Shown: positions 1-6,089, counted from the first letter of the stretch. The stretch is 16,098 nt of DNA from JAZGDL01 sp036477795 (GCA_036477795.1 JAZGDL010000552.1:1-16098); one strand, 5' to 3'. Notes: generated by a model from the sequence alone, not told the origin. Program-made: numbers and translations.

Positions 1-40
1 GACCGTAAGGGAGCGTGATCCCCGAACCGCGACCCGTTTC
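1..40. repeat. R1 repeat arms at window edge (partial)
   Basis: The window opens inside a copy of the R1 repeat, GACCGTAAGGGAGCG at 1-15. A degenerate second arm, GAACCGCGACCCG, follows at 24-36. The same words recur in complete hairpins at 42-114, 9814-9882 and 12051-12119. The copy is cut by the window edge, so its pairing partner cannot be seen. Confidence 0.6.
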
Positions 41-41
41 C

Positions 42-114
42 GAGACGCGACCGTAAGGGAGCGGGACCTTTTCTTCGCCCGTTCACAATGCCCGCTTCCT
101 TACGGGCGCGTCTC
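42..114. repeat. R1 REP-like hairpin
   Basis: Two 24-nt arms, 42-65 (begins GAGACGCGACCGTAAGG) and 91-114 (begins CCCGCTTCCTTACGG), are reverse complements at 22 of 24 positions around a 25-nt loop. The two mismatches leave a long stable stem, so this is an imperfect palindrome of the REP/BIME kind. It lies just downstream of the stop codon of the restriction-modification tail at 129-293. An inverted copy that includes the flanking stop codon lies at 9775-9882. Confidence 0.85.
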
Positions 115-128
115 TGTTTGTCACTCAT

Positions 129-293
129 CGGTTTGTCGCTTCTTCGACGATGCGGATTCCGTCGTCGGTCAATTCATGTAGTTCGCATGCAAGATTGTCA
201 ATCTGGCGGTCAGTTGCGTCGATTTGGCGCTTGATGGCGGTCTTGTCGGTGGGGGTTTTGGCGCCGGCGAGTCGCTGGTGGAGGTCGAGCTTC
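129..293 (-). pseudogene. C-terminal remnant of a type IIG/Eco57I-like restriction-modification protein (copy A)
   Basis: Read on the minus strand, this piece encodes LDLHQRLAGAKTP, then KRQIDATDRQIDNL, then ELTDDGIRIVEEATNR and a TGA stop. From memory, this is the extreme C-terminus of many Eco57I-type restriction-modification methylases, where the pattern is L-LH--LA-AKTP--K----RQIDATDRQID-LVYELY-LT-EEI-IVE. Nothing of the catalytic N-6 methylase or nuclease domain is present. Upstream of about position 293 the frame loses similarity and meets a stop. It is therefore a gene tail of about 54 codons with no start, probably not translated. It ends 14 nt from the R1 hairpin. The family assignment was not checked by search. 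Confidence 0.6.
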
Positions 294-318
294 GGTTGGG
301 GACGACTGTCGATAGTGC

Positions 319-555
319 CTACTCTGGGGAGTTACGGGAGGAGCGTTTGGCCCCGCCCGTGCGTTTGCGGGTCCCGGCGGCAACTTGCTCCAGGTCGGAA
401 AGGGATACACGATCAACCCACTCTCGGCGCTGGAGTGCATAATCCTCCTCCCCAGTCTCAAACTGCTGAAGGAATCGAATCATCCCGGCTCGGCCCAGAC
501 GTGTTCGCAGGGCGGTCAGCCCTTGACGGCGAATCTGATCAAGCGTTCGATGCAT
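319..555 (-). CDS. small conserved protein, probable partner (antitoxin-like) of a PIN-domain toxin
   Basis: A 78-residue protein beginning MHRTLDQIRRQGLTALRTRL and containing GMIRFLQQFETGEEDY. It resembles, from memory, a family of short hypothetical proteins often encoded beside PIN-domain proteins in cyanobacteria and planctomycetes. The ATG at 555 has a good Shine-Dalgarno sequence (AGGAG at 563-567, 7-nt spacer). It overlaps the last 17 nt of the PIN remnant, as expected for a coupled pair. The last 15 or so residues (TRKRTGGAKRSSRNSPE) are basic and low in complexity, and may reflect run-on past the original end. No catalytic motif or membrane segment is visible. The antitoxin role is inferred from the neighbour only. 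With the PIN gene broken, it is now an orphan. Confidence 0.6.
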   Translation of the reverse strand: MHRTLDQIRRQGLTALRTRLGRAGMIRFLQQFETGEEDYALQRREWVDRVSLSDLEQVAAGTRKRTGGAKRSSRNSPE

Positions 556-850
556 CGGTGTTCTCCTGTAACCATGATAGCGGATTATCTACACGGACGC
601 GCAGTTTTCTGCGAAAACGACGGGCCCGCCGACACAAACGGTCGTCGCAGGAGAGCAGAATGTCCTACTCCAGCGATTCGGCGGCAGCCACGTGAAGCGC
701 GTCGGCGGGCTTGAATCCAAGCCGCTGCAGCTCTGCGGCGCGGGTGAACATTGCCTTCGAAAGGGATACCGTGTCTTTGCGCCCGGGCAGAAGTGCCGTA
801 ACCCGCCGGCGCCTTTCGGCATCGGGCAGGGCAGCGATTTCTCTGGCCAT
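539..850 (-). pseudogene. PIN-domain toxin (VapC-like), N-terminally truncated with an in-frame stop
   Basis: On the minus strand the frame reads RAAELQRLGFKPADALHVAA-ESLE, then a TAG stop at 667-665. Without any shift it continues as DILLSCDDRLCRRARRFRRK and RVRVDNPLSW before TGA at 541-539. The ADALHVAAAE and LLSCDDRL words are typical of the C-terminal half of PIN-domain ribonucleases, where the second Asp pair helps bind Mg2+. About half the usual length of 130-150 residues is missing: the first codon, ATG at 850, directly follows an R1 repeat arm (852-878) that replaces the N-terminus with its conserved first Asp. Truncation plus a nonsense codon makes this a pseudogene. The 3' end overlaps the partner gene at 319-555. 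Confidence 0.7.
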
Positions 851-851
851 T

Positions 852-878
852 CAGAACCGCGCCCGTCAGGAAGCGGCC
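852..878. repeat. R1 repeat arm
   Basis: This single arm contains GAACCGCGCCCGTCAGGAAG and matches the arms of the R1 hairpins. It sits between the transposase stop (882) and the truncated PIN gene (850). No opposing arm is seen within 100 nt, so it is a half element. Confidence 0.7.
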
Positions 879-881
879 TAT

Positions 882-1361
882 TCACTCAGTGCCTTGCCCC
901 TCAGCCACGTACCGACACGCCTCCGCCAACTGATTTGCTTTCCAGATGTATCTTGTGCTCCCGTGACGCGACCACACCCGCGCGCACTTGTCAATCAGAT
1001 TCAATTCCCTGAGCCGCCGGGTAGACCACGACTTGAATGCCAGCATGACCTGCTCCGGAGGCTGCGGGGCCGACACGACAACGTGTACATGATTGGAACG
1101 TACGTTGGACGCGTGGATCGTCCAGCCGCGGTGGGCGCAAACCTGTCGGATCGCCTCACCGACCCCATCGCGCACAGACTTGCCCAGCGTCACCGGCGAA
1201 TGGGCGCGGCGCTGCTGCGCCGATCGTAGCCGACCGGCGTGGGCGTCCAGCAAGGGAGTGGCATACACGTTGTGATCCCGGTCGACCGATCCGCGTCGGT
1301 CTCCGTGCAACCACGTGCCGTATGTGCGGAACGTAATCAAGTACGCAATCGGATCGGACAC
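882..1361 (-). CDS. HUH (Y1) transposase, IS200/RAYT-like
   Basis: A 159-residue protein with the Y1-transposase (HUH) signature. The N-terminal strand is AYLITFRTYGTWLHG, the metal-binding motif is NHVHVVV at residues 90-96 (His91 and His93), FKSWSTRRLRE follows, and a C-terminal Tyr151 in RYVAEGQG is the likely nucleophile. This family cuts and rejoins single-stranded DNA at hairpins. RAYT members move or propagate REP sequences. The start is GTG at 1361-1359, chosen because homologues recalled begin at this MSDPI-type sequence. No strong ribosome binding site was seen. No partner gene (tnpB) is present. R1 arms lie on both sides (852-878 and 1387-1413), which fits a RAYT with its cognate repeats. 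The length is normal and the frame is open, so it may be active. Confidence 0.8.
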   Translation of the reverse strand: MSDPIAYLITFRTYGTWLHGDRRGSVDRDHNVYATPLLDAHAGRLRSAQQRRAHSPVTLGKSVRDGVGEAIRQVCAHRGWTIHASNVRSNHVHVVVSAPQPPEQVMLAFKSWSTRRLRELNLIDKCARVWSRHGSTRYIWKANQLAEACRYVAEGQGTE

Positions 1362-1386
1362 CGGTCTATGAACCCCCGCGCCTACT

Positions 1387-1546
1387 CAGTACCGCGAGTG
1401 TCAGCGAGCGGCCCAAGCCGCTACACTTCATGGCGTACGCCACCGTCAATATCCGCCCTATCAACATATCTCCAACATCGAGCACTCCCGGCGGATGTCA
1501 CTCGCTCTCGTGCATCGGGGCCGCTCCCTCACGGTCGCGGTACTGA
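1387..1546. repeat. R1-variant inverted repeat pair
   Basis: The arms at 1387-1413 (CAGTACCGCGAGTGTCAGCG...) and 1519-1545 are reverse complements at about 23 of 27 positions, separated by about 105 nt. The 1387 arm uses the variant core GAGTGTCAGCGAGCGG, also seen at 3723-3746. The 1519 arm uses the GACCGTGAGGGAGCGG core. The pair lies just upstream of the transposase gene. The 105 nt between the arms show no recognisable gene. Confidence 0.65.
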
Positions 1547-1730
1547 TCATCCCCTTGTCGCCTCCTCGACGATCGCGATTTCGCTGTCGGTCAGATTGTA
1601 GAGTTCGTAGACGAGTTGGTCGATGGCGACGGTCGGTGGCGTCGATTTGCCGCTGGATGGCAGTCTTGGCGGTGGGGGTTTTGGCCATGGCGAGTCGCTG
1701 GTGGAGGTCAAGCATCTGCTGGACGCATTC
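1547..1730 (-). pseudogene. C-terminal remnant of a type IIG/Eco57I-like restriction-modification protein (copy B, frameshifted)
   Basis: The minus strand encodes CVQQMLDLHQRLAMAKTP, AIQRQIDATDR, then, after a one-base insertion (GTCGCCATC where GTCAGATC is expected, near 1630-1640), IDQLVYELYNLTDSEIAIVE and EEATRG before TGA at 1549-1547. It is the same C-terminal module as at 129-293 but a distinct sequence, so the two are separate copies. It has no start codon or methylase domain. Its upstream edge abuts a degenerate R1 arm (1730-1753). A frameshift in such a small piece indicates loss of function. Confidence 0.65.
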
Positions 1731-1898
1731 AGAACCCCGACCCGAGGGACGGGCCCGTAATCGGAACCGCGACCGTAAGGGAGCGGTCAACGCAAGTCCA
1801 GTTTAGCGCGAGGGTGCCCCGCCCCTTCCAGGGATGGGGGACGGAATCGAGGAACGGAACTGCTCGGGGTGAACCGGTGCCGCTCCCTCACGGTCGGA
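1730..1898. repeat. cluster of R1 arms
   Basis: Three arms are visible: a degenerate one at 1730-1753 (CAGAACCCCGACCCGAGGG), a good one at 1763-1788 (GGAACCGCGACCGTAAGGG...), and an opposed one at 1874-1898 containing CCGCTCCCTCACGGTC. The last two match over 15 of 16 core positions as reverse complements, about 90 nt apart. No coding sequence is supported between them. Confidence 0.6.
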
Positions 1899-1919
1899 CG
1901 CTCAATTGTTTTGCGGTAT

Positions 1920-1947
1920 TTGACTGCCGAGCTTGCGGTGCTATATT
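1920..1947 (+). promoter_or_regulatory. sigma70-type promoter for the dockerin protein gene
   Basis: A -35 box TTGACT (1920-1925) and a -10 box TATATT (1942-1947) are separated by 16 nt. Each matches the consensus at 5 of 6 positions. Transcription would start near 1954, giving a leader of about 84 nt before the ATG at 2038. It is one of the two best promoter matches noticed in the window. Confidence 0.6.
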
Positions 1948-2037
1948 GAATCCCAGATTGCAGGTCTCGTTTGCATGGAGCCACCTGGTGCAGAACCGAA
2001 AAAGCCACCCTTGCCTTTCACGTCGGAGGCCACGCAT

Positions 2038-2886
2038 ATGCACTCTAAGCACTCTAATGGCAGATACCTGCTGATTGCGCTGGCCGGCGTCACGTTTGCG
2101 ACAAGCTTGCCGGCTTGGTCGGAAGAGCCGCACTCGTCCGGCGACGACGCGGCCAGCCAAGCAGTCGGCGACGATTACCTTTTGCAGCTTGATTGCGATC
2201 CTGACGATGTTACCCCGCCGGAGATCGACCATGAGCGCATGTGCAGCGACGAAAAGAGCACTACGTACAGCGGCTACATCGACCCGCGTCGCGAATCCGA
2301 CAACGGGACCGACCTGAACCAGGGTATTGACTCGTTTACCTTGATCTTCACCGAGCCGGTGTTCGACGTGGGCAACACGTCTGGCGGCTGGCCATACGGG
2401 GTCTTGACCACGGCCTCATTTTCCGTGACCGAGACCGGTGGGAGAGAGCCACCGAACGTGGTCGATGTTTCCGTCGATCTTGAGGACCCCACGATCGTCT
2501 TCGTCGAGTTTGATAGGATCATCAGGTTGCAGGAATGGACCACCGTCATCGCCGACCTCGAGGACGCCTGCGGGAATCGCATTCCAACCGAAGGCAGCCT
2601 GGGCCCCGGAGTCGACGAGACCGACCGTGTGGACGTCGGGTTCCTGCCGGGCGAAGTCAACCAGGACGGGCGCTTCAATCCGCTGGACGTCACCCGATTT
2701 CGCCAATTCGTCAATGGTGTTCGTGAGCCGCCGTGTCTCGGCTTCTTGCCATTCATCGACATCAACCGCAACGGCTCGGTCAATCCCTTGGATTTGACGG
2801 CCTTGCGGCACCTCGCATTCCGGCCGGGGCCATGTACTCCGCCCGGAGGGTGTCTCTACTTGAAAATGAACCACGACCAGCCGTGA
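2038..2886 (+). CDS. secreted protein with Ig-like region and C-terminal dockerin-type repeat pair
   Basis: A 282-residue exported protein of unknown function. The ATG at 2038 is preferred over the upstream one at 1933 because GGAGG at 2025-2029 lies 8 nt before it and a signal peptide (YLLIALAGVTFATSLPAWSE) follows at once. Residues about 95-190 (TLIFTEPVFDVG..., TIVFVEFDRIIR) look like a beta-sandwich of the bacterial Ig-like type. Residues about 205-262 carry two dockerin-like calcium-binding repeats, GEVNQDGRFNPLDVTRF (Asn208, Asp210) and FIDINRNGSVNPLDLTAL (Asp241, Asn243, Asn245). In cellulosomes dockerins bind cohesins. In planctomycetes such repeats are common on secreted proteins without known cohesins, so the partner is unknown. 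No enzyme motif was seen. Transcription is convergent with lepB. Confidence 0.8.
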   Translation: MHSKHSNGRYLLIALAGVTFATSLPAWSEEPHSSGDDAASQAVGDDYLLQLDCDPDDVTPPEIDHERMCSDEKSTTYSGYIDPRRESDNGTDLNQGIDSFTLIFTEPVFDVGNTSGGWPYGVLTTASFSVTETGGREPPNVVDVSVDLEDPTIVFVEFDRIIRLQEWTTVIADLEDACGNRIPTEGSLGPGVDETDRVDVGFLPGEVNQDGRFNPLDVTRFRQFVNGVREPPCLGFLPFIDINRNGSVNPLDLTALRHLAFRPGPCTPPGGCLYLKMNHDQP

Positions 2887-2912
2887 TCAAACCGCACTAC
2901 CCGATGCGTGAA

Positions 2913-2947
2913 AGCGCGCCCTTCGAAAGGGCTCGGGAGTACGCGCT
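2913..2947. terminator. putative bidirectional terminator hairpin
   Basis: Between the convergent dockerin gene and lepB, GCCCTT (2918-2923) pairs with AAGGGC (2927-2932) around a 3-nt loop. Outer hexamers AGCGCG (2913-2918) and CGCGCT (2942-2947) can pair in an alternative fold. There is no clear T-run, so it is a weak intrinsic terminator at best. Confidence 0.35.
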
Positions 2948-2949
2948 GA

Positions 2950-3648
2950 TCAGTCCAGGCGTTGGAAGAAGCGATCCCAGCGAGGCTTGAAGTAGTTGTC
3001 AAGATCAAGAGAGATTACCACACGGCTTACCTTACCTACGATGCTGGACCGCTGCACCTTGCCGAAGAATCTGGAATCGCGGCTCTTGTCGCGGTTGTCG
3101 CCCATGACGAAGTACTCGTCGTCCGACAGGGTCACCGGCCCGAAGGTGCGCATGGCCGGAATCCGCGGCGTCATGATGATCGGATGGACCGTATGGTCGA
3201 TCTTTTCACGAGCAATCTGCGGACCCGAGGCCCCATCGGCGACGATGCCGCCGACCGCACCCGCATACATAGGTTCGTAAGCAAGCGGCCGGCCGTTGAT
3301 GAAGAGGCGGTTGTTAATCATTGCCACCTTGTCGCCCGGTAGGCCGATGACGCGCTTGACCAGACGAGTGCCGTCCGCGGGCGAGAAAAGAATGACGATG
3401 TCGCCGTGCTGCGGGCCACCCCATCTGGCCAACCGCCACGACGTAAATGGAAACCGAAGGTCGTAGGCCATCTTGTTGACGAAGATGCGGTCGCCTTCCA
3501 GGATGGTCGGCCTCATCGACCCGCTGGGAACGTCGTTCCAGTCCGCCACCGCCGAACGGAACGATCCGAAAACGATCAGAACGATGAGGATGGGCTTGAC
3601 CCACTCCCGCCAAAACGAATACAGCCGCGACTTGACCTTGCGATTCAT
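2950..3648 (-). CDS. lepB: signal peptidase I
   Basis: A 232-residue type I signal peptidase (family S26), which cleaves signal peptides from exported proteins on the outer face of the inner membrane. A single N-terminal membrane segment (PILIVLIVFGSF, residues 19-30) is followed by the catalytic box PSGSMRPTI with nucleophile Ser44, the general-base box GTRLVKRVIGLPGD with Lys98, and the GDNRDKSRDSR box at 183-193. All expected catalytic residues are present, and the length suits a one-anchor enzyme. The ATG at 3648 has GAGGT about 5 nt upstream. The gene is alone on its strand segment, with an R1 hairpin (3723-3802) separating it from the surE end. Confidence 0.95.
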   Translation of the reverse strand: MNRKVKSRLYSFWREWVKPILIVLIVFGSFRSAVADWNDVPSGSMRPTILEGDRIFVNKMAYDLRFPFTSWRLARWGGPQHGDIVILFSPADGTRLVKRVIGLPGDKVAMINNRLFINGRPLAYEPMYAGAVGGIVADGASGPQIAREKIDHTVHPIIMTPRIPAMRTFGPVTLSDDEYFVMGDNRDKSRDSRFFGKVQRSSIVGKVSRVVISLDLDNYFKPRWDRFFQRLD

Positions 3649-3722
3649 GGTGACCTCAATAATGATGAACCGTTGTCGACCGCTATCCTATCATAGTACG
3701 TTGCGGGCCGGGAAGCCGTTAA

Positions 3723-3802
3723 GAACCGCGAGTGTTAACGAGCGGCCTCCGGACAGTGCGACGTATCGCCGCGCCGTAGCCGCTCCTTAACAGTCGCGGT
3801 TC
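3723..3802. repeat. R1-variant hairpin between surE and lepB
   Basis: The arms 3723-3746 (GAACCGCGAGTGTTAACGAG...) and 3779-3802 are reverse complements at about 21 of 24 positions around a 32-nt loop. The core variant (AGTGTTAACGAGCGGC) is shared with the arm at 1387-1413. It lies 70 nt beyond the surE stop and could end or attenuate the fabZ-surE transcript. Confidence 0.8.
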
Positions 3803-3873
3803 GGATCAGTGTATCGGACGACTGCCATCGAATTGTCAGAAAACGTCGGCAAGGCTACTGATCCGGGCGATCT

Positions 3874-4641
3874 TCAAAGGGCCAGCTTGATCTCCCGGCT
3901 AAGGATGGTCTTATCGGTGGGGTCGATCATCATCGGCGTGACGGCAATCTCGTTTTCGAAGACCGCGGCGACGTCGGTGCCGGGGCTGATGGTGCGGGCG
4001 CTGTACACGCCGCGGTAATGGTAGGTGCGTTCCCGGCTGGACGGGGCATCCTCCGATGTGAACACCAGGGGTATCTGATCCGTGGAAGCCGGCAGCAGGC
4101 GCACGCCGGCGGGCTCTTCCCCGGGCAGCAGGCAGGGCAGGTTGACGTTCCAGAAACAGGATGCCGGCACGGCGACGTCCAGCAATTGCGGCAGTAACCG
4201 GCTGACCAGCCGGGACGCGCCGTCCCAGTCGGTGTCGACATTCTTGCGATACATCTGCGACACCGCGATTCCGCGAATGCCGCAAAACGCTGCTTCCCGC
4301 GCCGCCGCTACGGTGCCCGACTGGGCTACGTCGACCACTGATACGTTGGCACCTTGATTGATGCCGGACACCACGCAATCGACCGGCCCATCAGCCAGTT
4401 CCGCAACACCCAGCCGCACACAATCCACCGGTGTGCCGGCTACGGTGAAGACGTCGCCCAGCAGGTCATGTGTGACCTGTTGCACGTCGACCGGCCCAGC
4501 CAGAGTGGATGCGTGACCGCAGGTCGAGCGCTGGCCCCGCGGGGCCACCACCGTAATCCGGTGGACGCGATCGATGGCCCGGTGCAATGCCATCAATCCC
4601 GGGGCGTCGAACCCATCGTCGTTGGTCAGCAGGATGTGCAT
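3874..4641 (-). CDS. surE: 5'-nucleotidase SurE
   Basis: A 255-residue SurE-family phosphatase, a metal-dependent 5'(3')-nucleotidase acting on nucleoside monophosphates. It starts with the family's ILLTNDDGFDAPG motif (metal ligands Asp8 and Asp9), followed by VVAPRGQRSTCGHA (Ser39) and VVSGINQGANVS (Asn95), the four usual metal ligands. The GTPVDCVRLG and SGTVAAAREAAF segments are also typical. The ATG is one base after the fabZ stop (TGA at 4645-4643), so the two genes are surely cotranscribed and probably translationally coupled. The length is normal and no defect is seen. Confidence 0.95.
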   Translation of the reverse strand: MHILLTNDDGFDAPGLMALHRAIDRVHRITVVAPRGQRSTCGHASTLAGPVDVQQVTHDLLGDVFTVAGTPVDCVRLGVAELADGPVDCVVSGINQGANVSVVDVAQSGTVAAAREAAFCGIRGIAVSQMYRKNVDTDWDGASRLVSRLLPQLLDVAVPASCFWNVNLPCLLPGEEPAGVRLLPASTDQIPLVFTSEDAPSSRERTYHYRGVYSARTISPGTDVAAVFENEIAVTPMMIDPTDKTILSREIKLAL

Positions 4642-4642
4642 G

Positions 4643-5125
4643 TCAGGCGCGGATAACCAAGCCGGTCACCTTGGCTTCGAAAGTGAGTTTGCCGTCAACC
4701 ACGCCCTGCACCTGGCAAATGATGCGGCGGCTGCGAGCCTCGAAGCGGCGGCACAGGAGCCAGACCCGGGACGGCGGCGTGACGGTCCGCCGGAACTTGC
4801 ATTCATCCACACCGCCGAAGCCGACGAAACCTTCAAAGCCCTCGTTACTGTAGCGCTCCATAAACGCAGCCAGTTGGGCCGCCGCTTCAAGCATCAGCAT
4901 GCCGGGCAAGATGGGGTTGCCCGGGATGTGGGCCTTGCACCACCACTGGTCCTGGCGCACGTCCATGAAGGCGATAGCCTCCCCCACGTCATGATCGAGG
5001 TGGCAGACGCCATCCAGCACCATGAACTCATGCTTTTGCGGCAGGCGGTCATAGATACGCTCGCGGTCATATATGACCTTGGTGCAGTCAAACTGCTCCA
5101 AATCGAGCAAGAGTTGGTCAGCCAT
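4643..5125 (-). CDS. fabZ: 3-hydroxyacyl-ACP dehydratase, FabZ-type hotdog protein
   Basis: A 160-residue hotdog-fold protein. The central helix carries KAHIPGNPILPGMLMLEAAA with His66 and Glu80, 14 residues apart as in the FabZ active site. FabZ removes water from 3-hydroxyacyl-ACP in type II fatty acid synthesis. The GVDECKFRRTVTPP segment after the helix is also family-typical. The N-terminus (MADQLLLDLEQFDCTKVIYD) is a little longer and less canonical than in E. coli FabZ. A FabA/FabZ-like paralogue acting on another ACP-bound substrate is therefore possible. AAAGGTG lies about 12 nt before the ATG as a moderate ribosome binding site. It is first in a two-gene unit with surE. Confidence 0.85.
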   Translation of the reverse strand: MADQLLLDLEQFDCTKVIYDRERIYDRLPQKHEFMVLDGVCHLDHDVGEAIAFMDVRQDQWWCKAHIPGNPILPGMLMLEAAAQLAAFMERYSNEGFEGFVGFGGVDECKFRRTVTPPSRVWLLCRRFEARSRRIICQVQGVVDGKLTFEAKVTGLVIRA

Positions 5126-5239
5126 ACGGTAACGGCACCTTTACCCCAGCGGACCGAGCGGTCAGAACGACCCATCCGAAGGGGCGGCCGGTCTGTTGAA
5201 TGGCATGTTCAGAAGAGCCCGGTCGACTTCGGTCTACGG

Positions 5240-5304
5240 ATTGACGATTGAGGATTGCAGCACCGGAGCTGTTCAATCCGCAATCCGCAATCCGCAATCT
5301 TCAA
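5240..5304. repeat. 7-bp tandem repeats in inverted orientation
   Basis: On the left, heptamers TTGACGA and TTGAGGA (5241-5254) are followed by a partial TTG. After a 16-nt spacer, three or more copies of CAATCCG (from 5274) run the opposite way. The two halves form a loose inverted repeat. The same 7-bp word family (AATCCGC/AATCGTC) occurs at 11216-11283. It lies upstream of fabZ and has no coding potential that looks real. Confidence 0.65.
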
Positions 5305-5328
5305 GTGACGAAATACTAGCCTGGATTA

Positions 5329-5500
5329 CTCATACCGCGGAGACCGCCGAGACCGCAGAGAACTATGTGGAAGGAAGTTACGACCGAATTCCAGCTCGTC
5401 TCTTCGTGACGGTGTGTCTCTCGTTAGTTCGGCGTTGACCTCCCTGACCTCTCATCCATCACCTCTCTGCGATCTCTGCGTGCTCTGCGGTGAATTATTC
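5329..5500. repeat. inverted pair of 9-bp-period repeats (CCGCAGAGA type)
   Basis: The arm at about 5336-5362 (ACCGCGGAGACCGCCGAGACC...) and the arm at about 5466-5492 (CTCTGCGATCTCTGCGTGCT...) are reverse complements at about 22 of 27 positions, some 100 nt apart. Each arm is made of 9-nt units. From memory such sequences are widely scattered between genes in planctomycete and other soil-bacterial genomes. With 5240-5304 this fills the gap between fabZ and the Hc1-like gene, and nothing else was recognised there. Confidence 0.6.
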
Positions 5501-5503
5501 GGG

Positions 5504-5689
5504 CTAGGTCGGGGTCGGCGCAGAGCGGGTCTCCAGGACCTTCTTGCGCACGTCCTGGGCGGTTGCTTTGATCTCCTGCATCGCCTTTCGGACGCGGGTA
5601 CCGGCTGCCTTGTTGCCGCCCGCCGCCTTGGCAACATCATCAGCCGCCGCTTCGACCATTTCTCTGAGACGTTCGTATTCTTGCACCAT
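5504..5689 (-). CDS. histone H1-like (Hc1-type) nucleoid protein
   Basis: A 61-residue protein: MVQEYERLREMVEAAADDVA, then AGGNKAAGTRVRKAMQEIKA and DVRKKVLETR. The GGNKAAGTRVRK-MQEIK core matches, from memory, the small Hc1/histone-H1-like proteins conserved in planctomycetes and related to chlamydial Hc1. In chlamydiae these bind DNA and condense the nucleoid. The sequence is rich in Ala, Lys and Arg and is predicted to be two helices. The ATG at 5689 has a strong ribosome binding site (AAGGAG at 5703-5698, 8-nt spacer). A plausible sigma70 promoter lies at 5783-5755. It is a single-gene unit with no partner. The family call is fairly secure. DNA binding is inferred. Confidence 0.8.
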   Translation of the reverse strand: MVQEYERLREMVEAAADDVAKAAGGNKAAGTRVRKAMQEIKATAQDVRKKVLETRSAPTPT

Positions 5690-5754
5690 TCGGGCAACTC
5701 CTTAGCGAACCCCACGGTTGGCCGTCCGCACTCCCATGTGTGGAACCGGGCGGG

Positions 5755-5783
5755 AGTCTAACAAAGCACGTTGCCGCTCGCAA
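5755..5783 (-). promoter_or_regulatory. putative promoter of the Hc1-like gene
   Basis: On the minus strand, TTGCGA (5783-5778) and TAGACT (5760-5755) are separated by exactly 17 nt. Each matches the sigma70 consensus at 4 of 6 positions. The start would lie near 5748, leaving a leader of about 58 nt that includes the strong ribosome binding site. Confidence 0.4.
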
Positions 5784-5814
5784 AGCTTATTTGCCATAGA
5801 AAACCGCATTTTTG

Positions 5815-5827
5815 AGCGATAATCGCT
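5815..5827. promoter_or_regulatory. 13-bp perfect dyad, possible operator
   Basis: AGCGAT-A-ATCGCT at 5815-5827 is a perfect dyad in the A/T-rich stretch upstream of the Hc1 promoter. Outer GAAAACC and GGTTTC words flank it at 5799-5805 and 5828-5833. It lies about 32 nt upstream of the -35 box and could bind a regulator or form a small hairpin. The rest of the 400-nt divergent intergenic region (5690-6089) shows nothing else recognisable. Confidence 0.25.
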
Positions 5828-6089
5828 GGTTTCTCCATGCCGCAACGCGTTATGCCCACCTTTCAGGGCGAGCCTTCTTTTGTGTAAGCTATTTTCAATT
5901 ATGACCTTATGGCGGTTACAGGCTTGGGCTCGGCGTGTAGCCGGCGACACCCCGGCCAATCGCTCAGCGGCACCGTTATTATGGAGGAATCTCGATATCA
6001 GGGCGCTTGGAATTGGTCAAGCCTCCTTCCGGGGGGGTCCGATATTCCGTTGACGCACTGGAAACCCGTACCGGGAAGGGTGAACACCT

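Noticed and set aside
150..695. Long plus-strand frame of 181 codons over the first remnants
   Set aside because: It runs antisense to the restriction-modification tail, the small partner gene (with its good ribosome binding site) and the PIN remnant, and its product is low in complexity with no family resemblance.
711..1229. 172-codon plus-strand frame across the transposase region
   Set aside because: It is antisense to the well-supported HUH transposase and the PIN remnant. Its Arg/Pro-rich sequence is typical of a shadow frame in high-GC DNA.
4574..5251. 225-codon plus-strand frame opposite fabZ
   Set aside because: It is antisense to fabZ, whose His/Glu active site is clear, and it runs into the intergenic repeat area.
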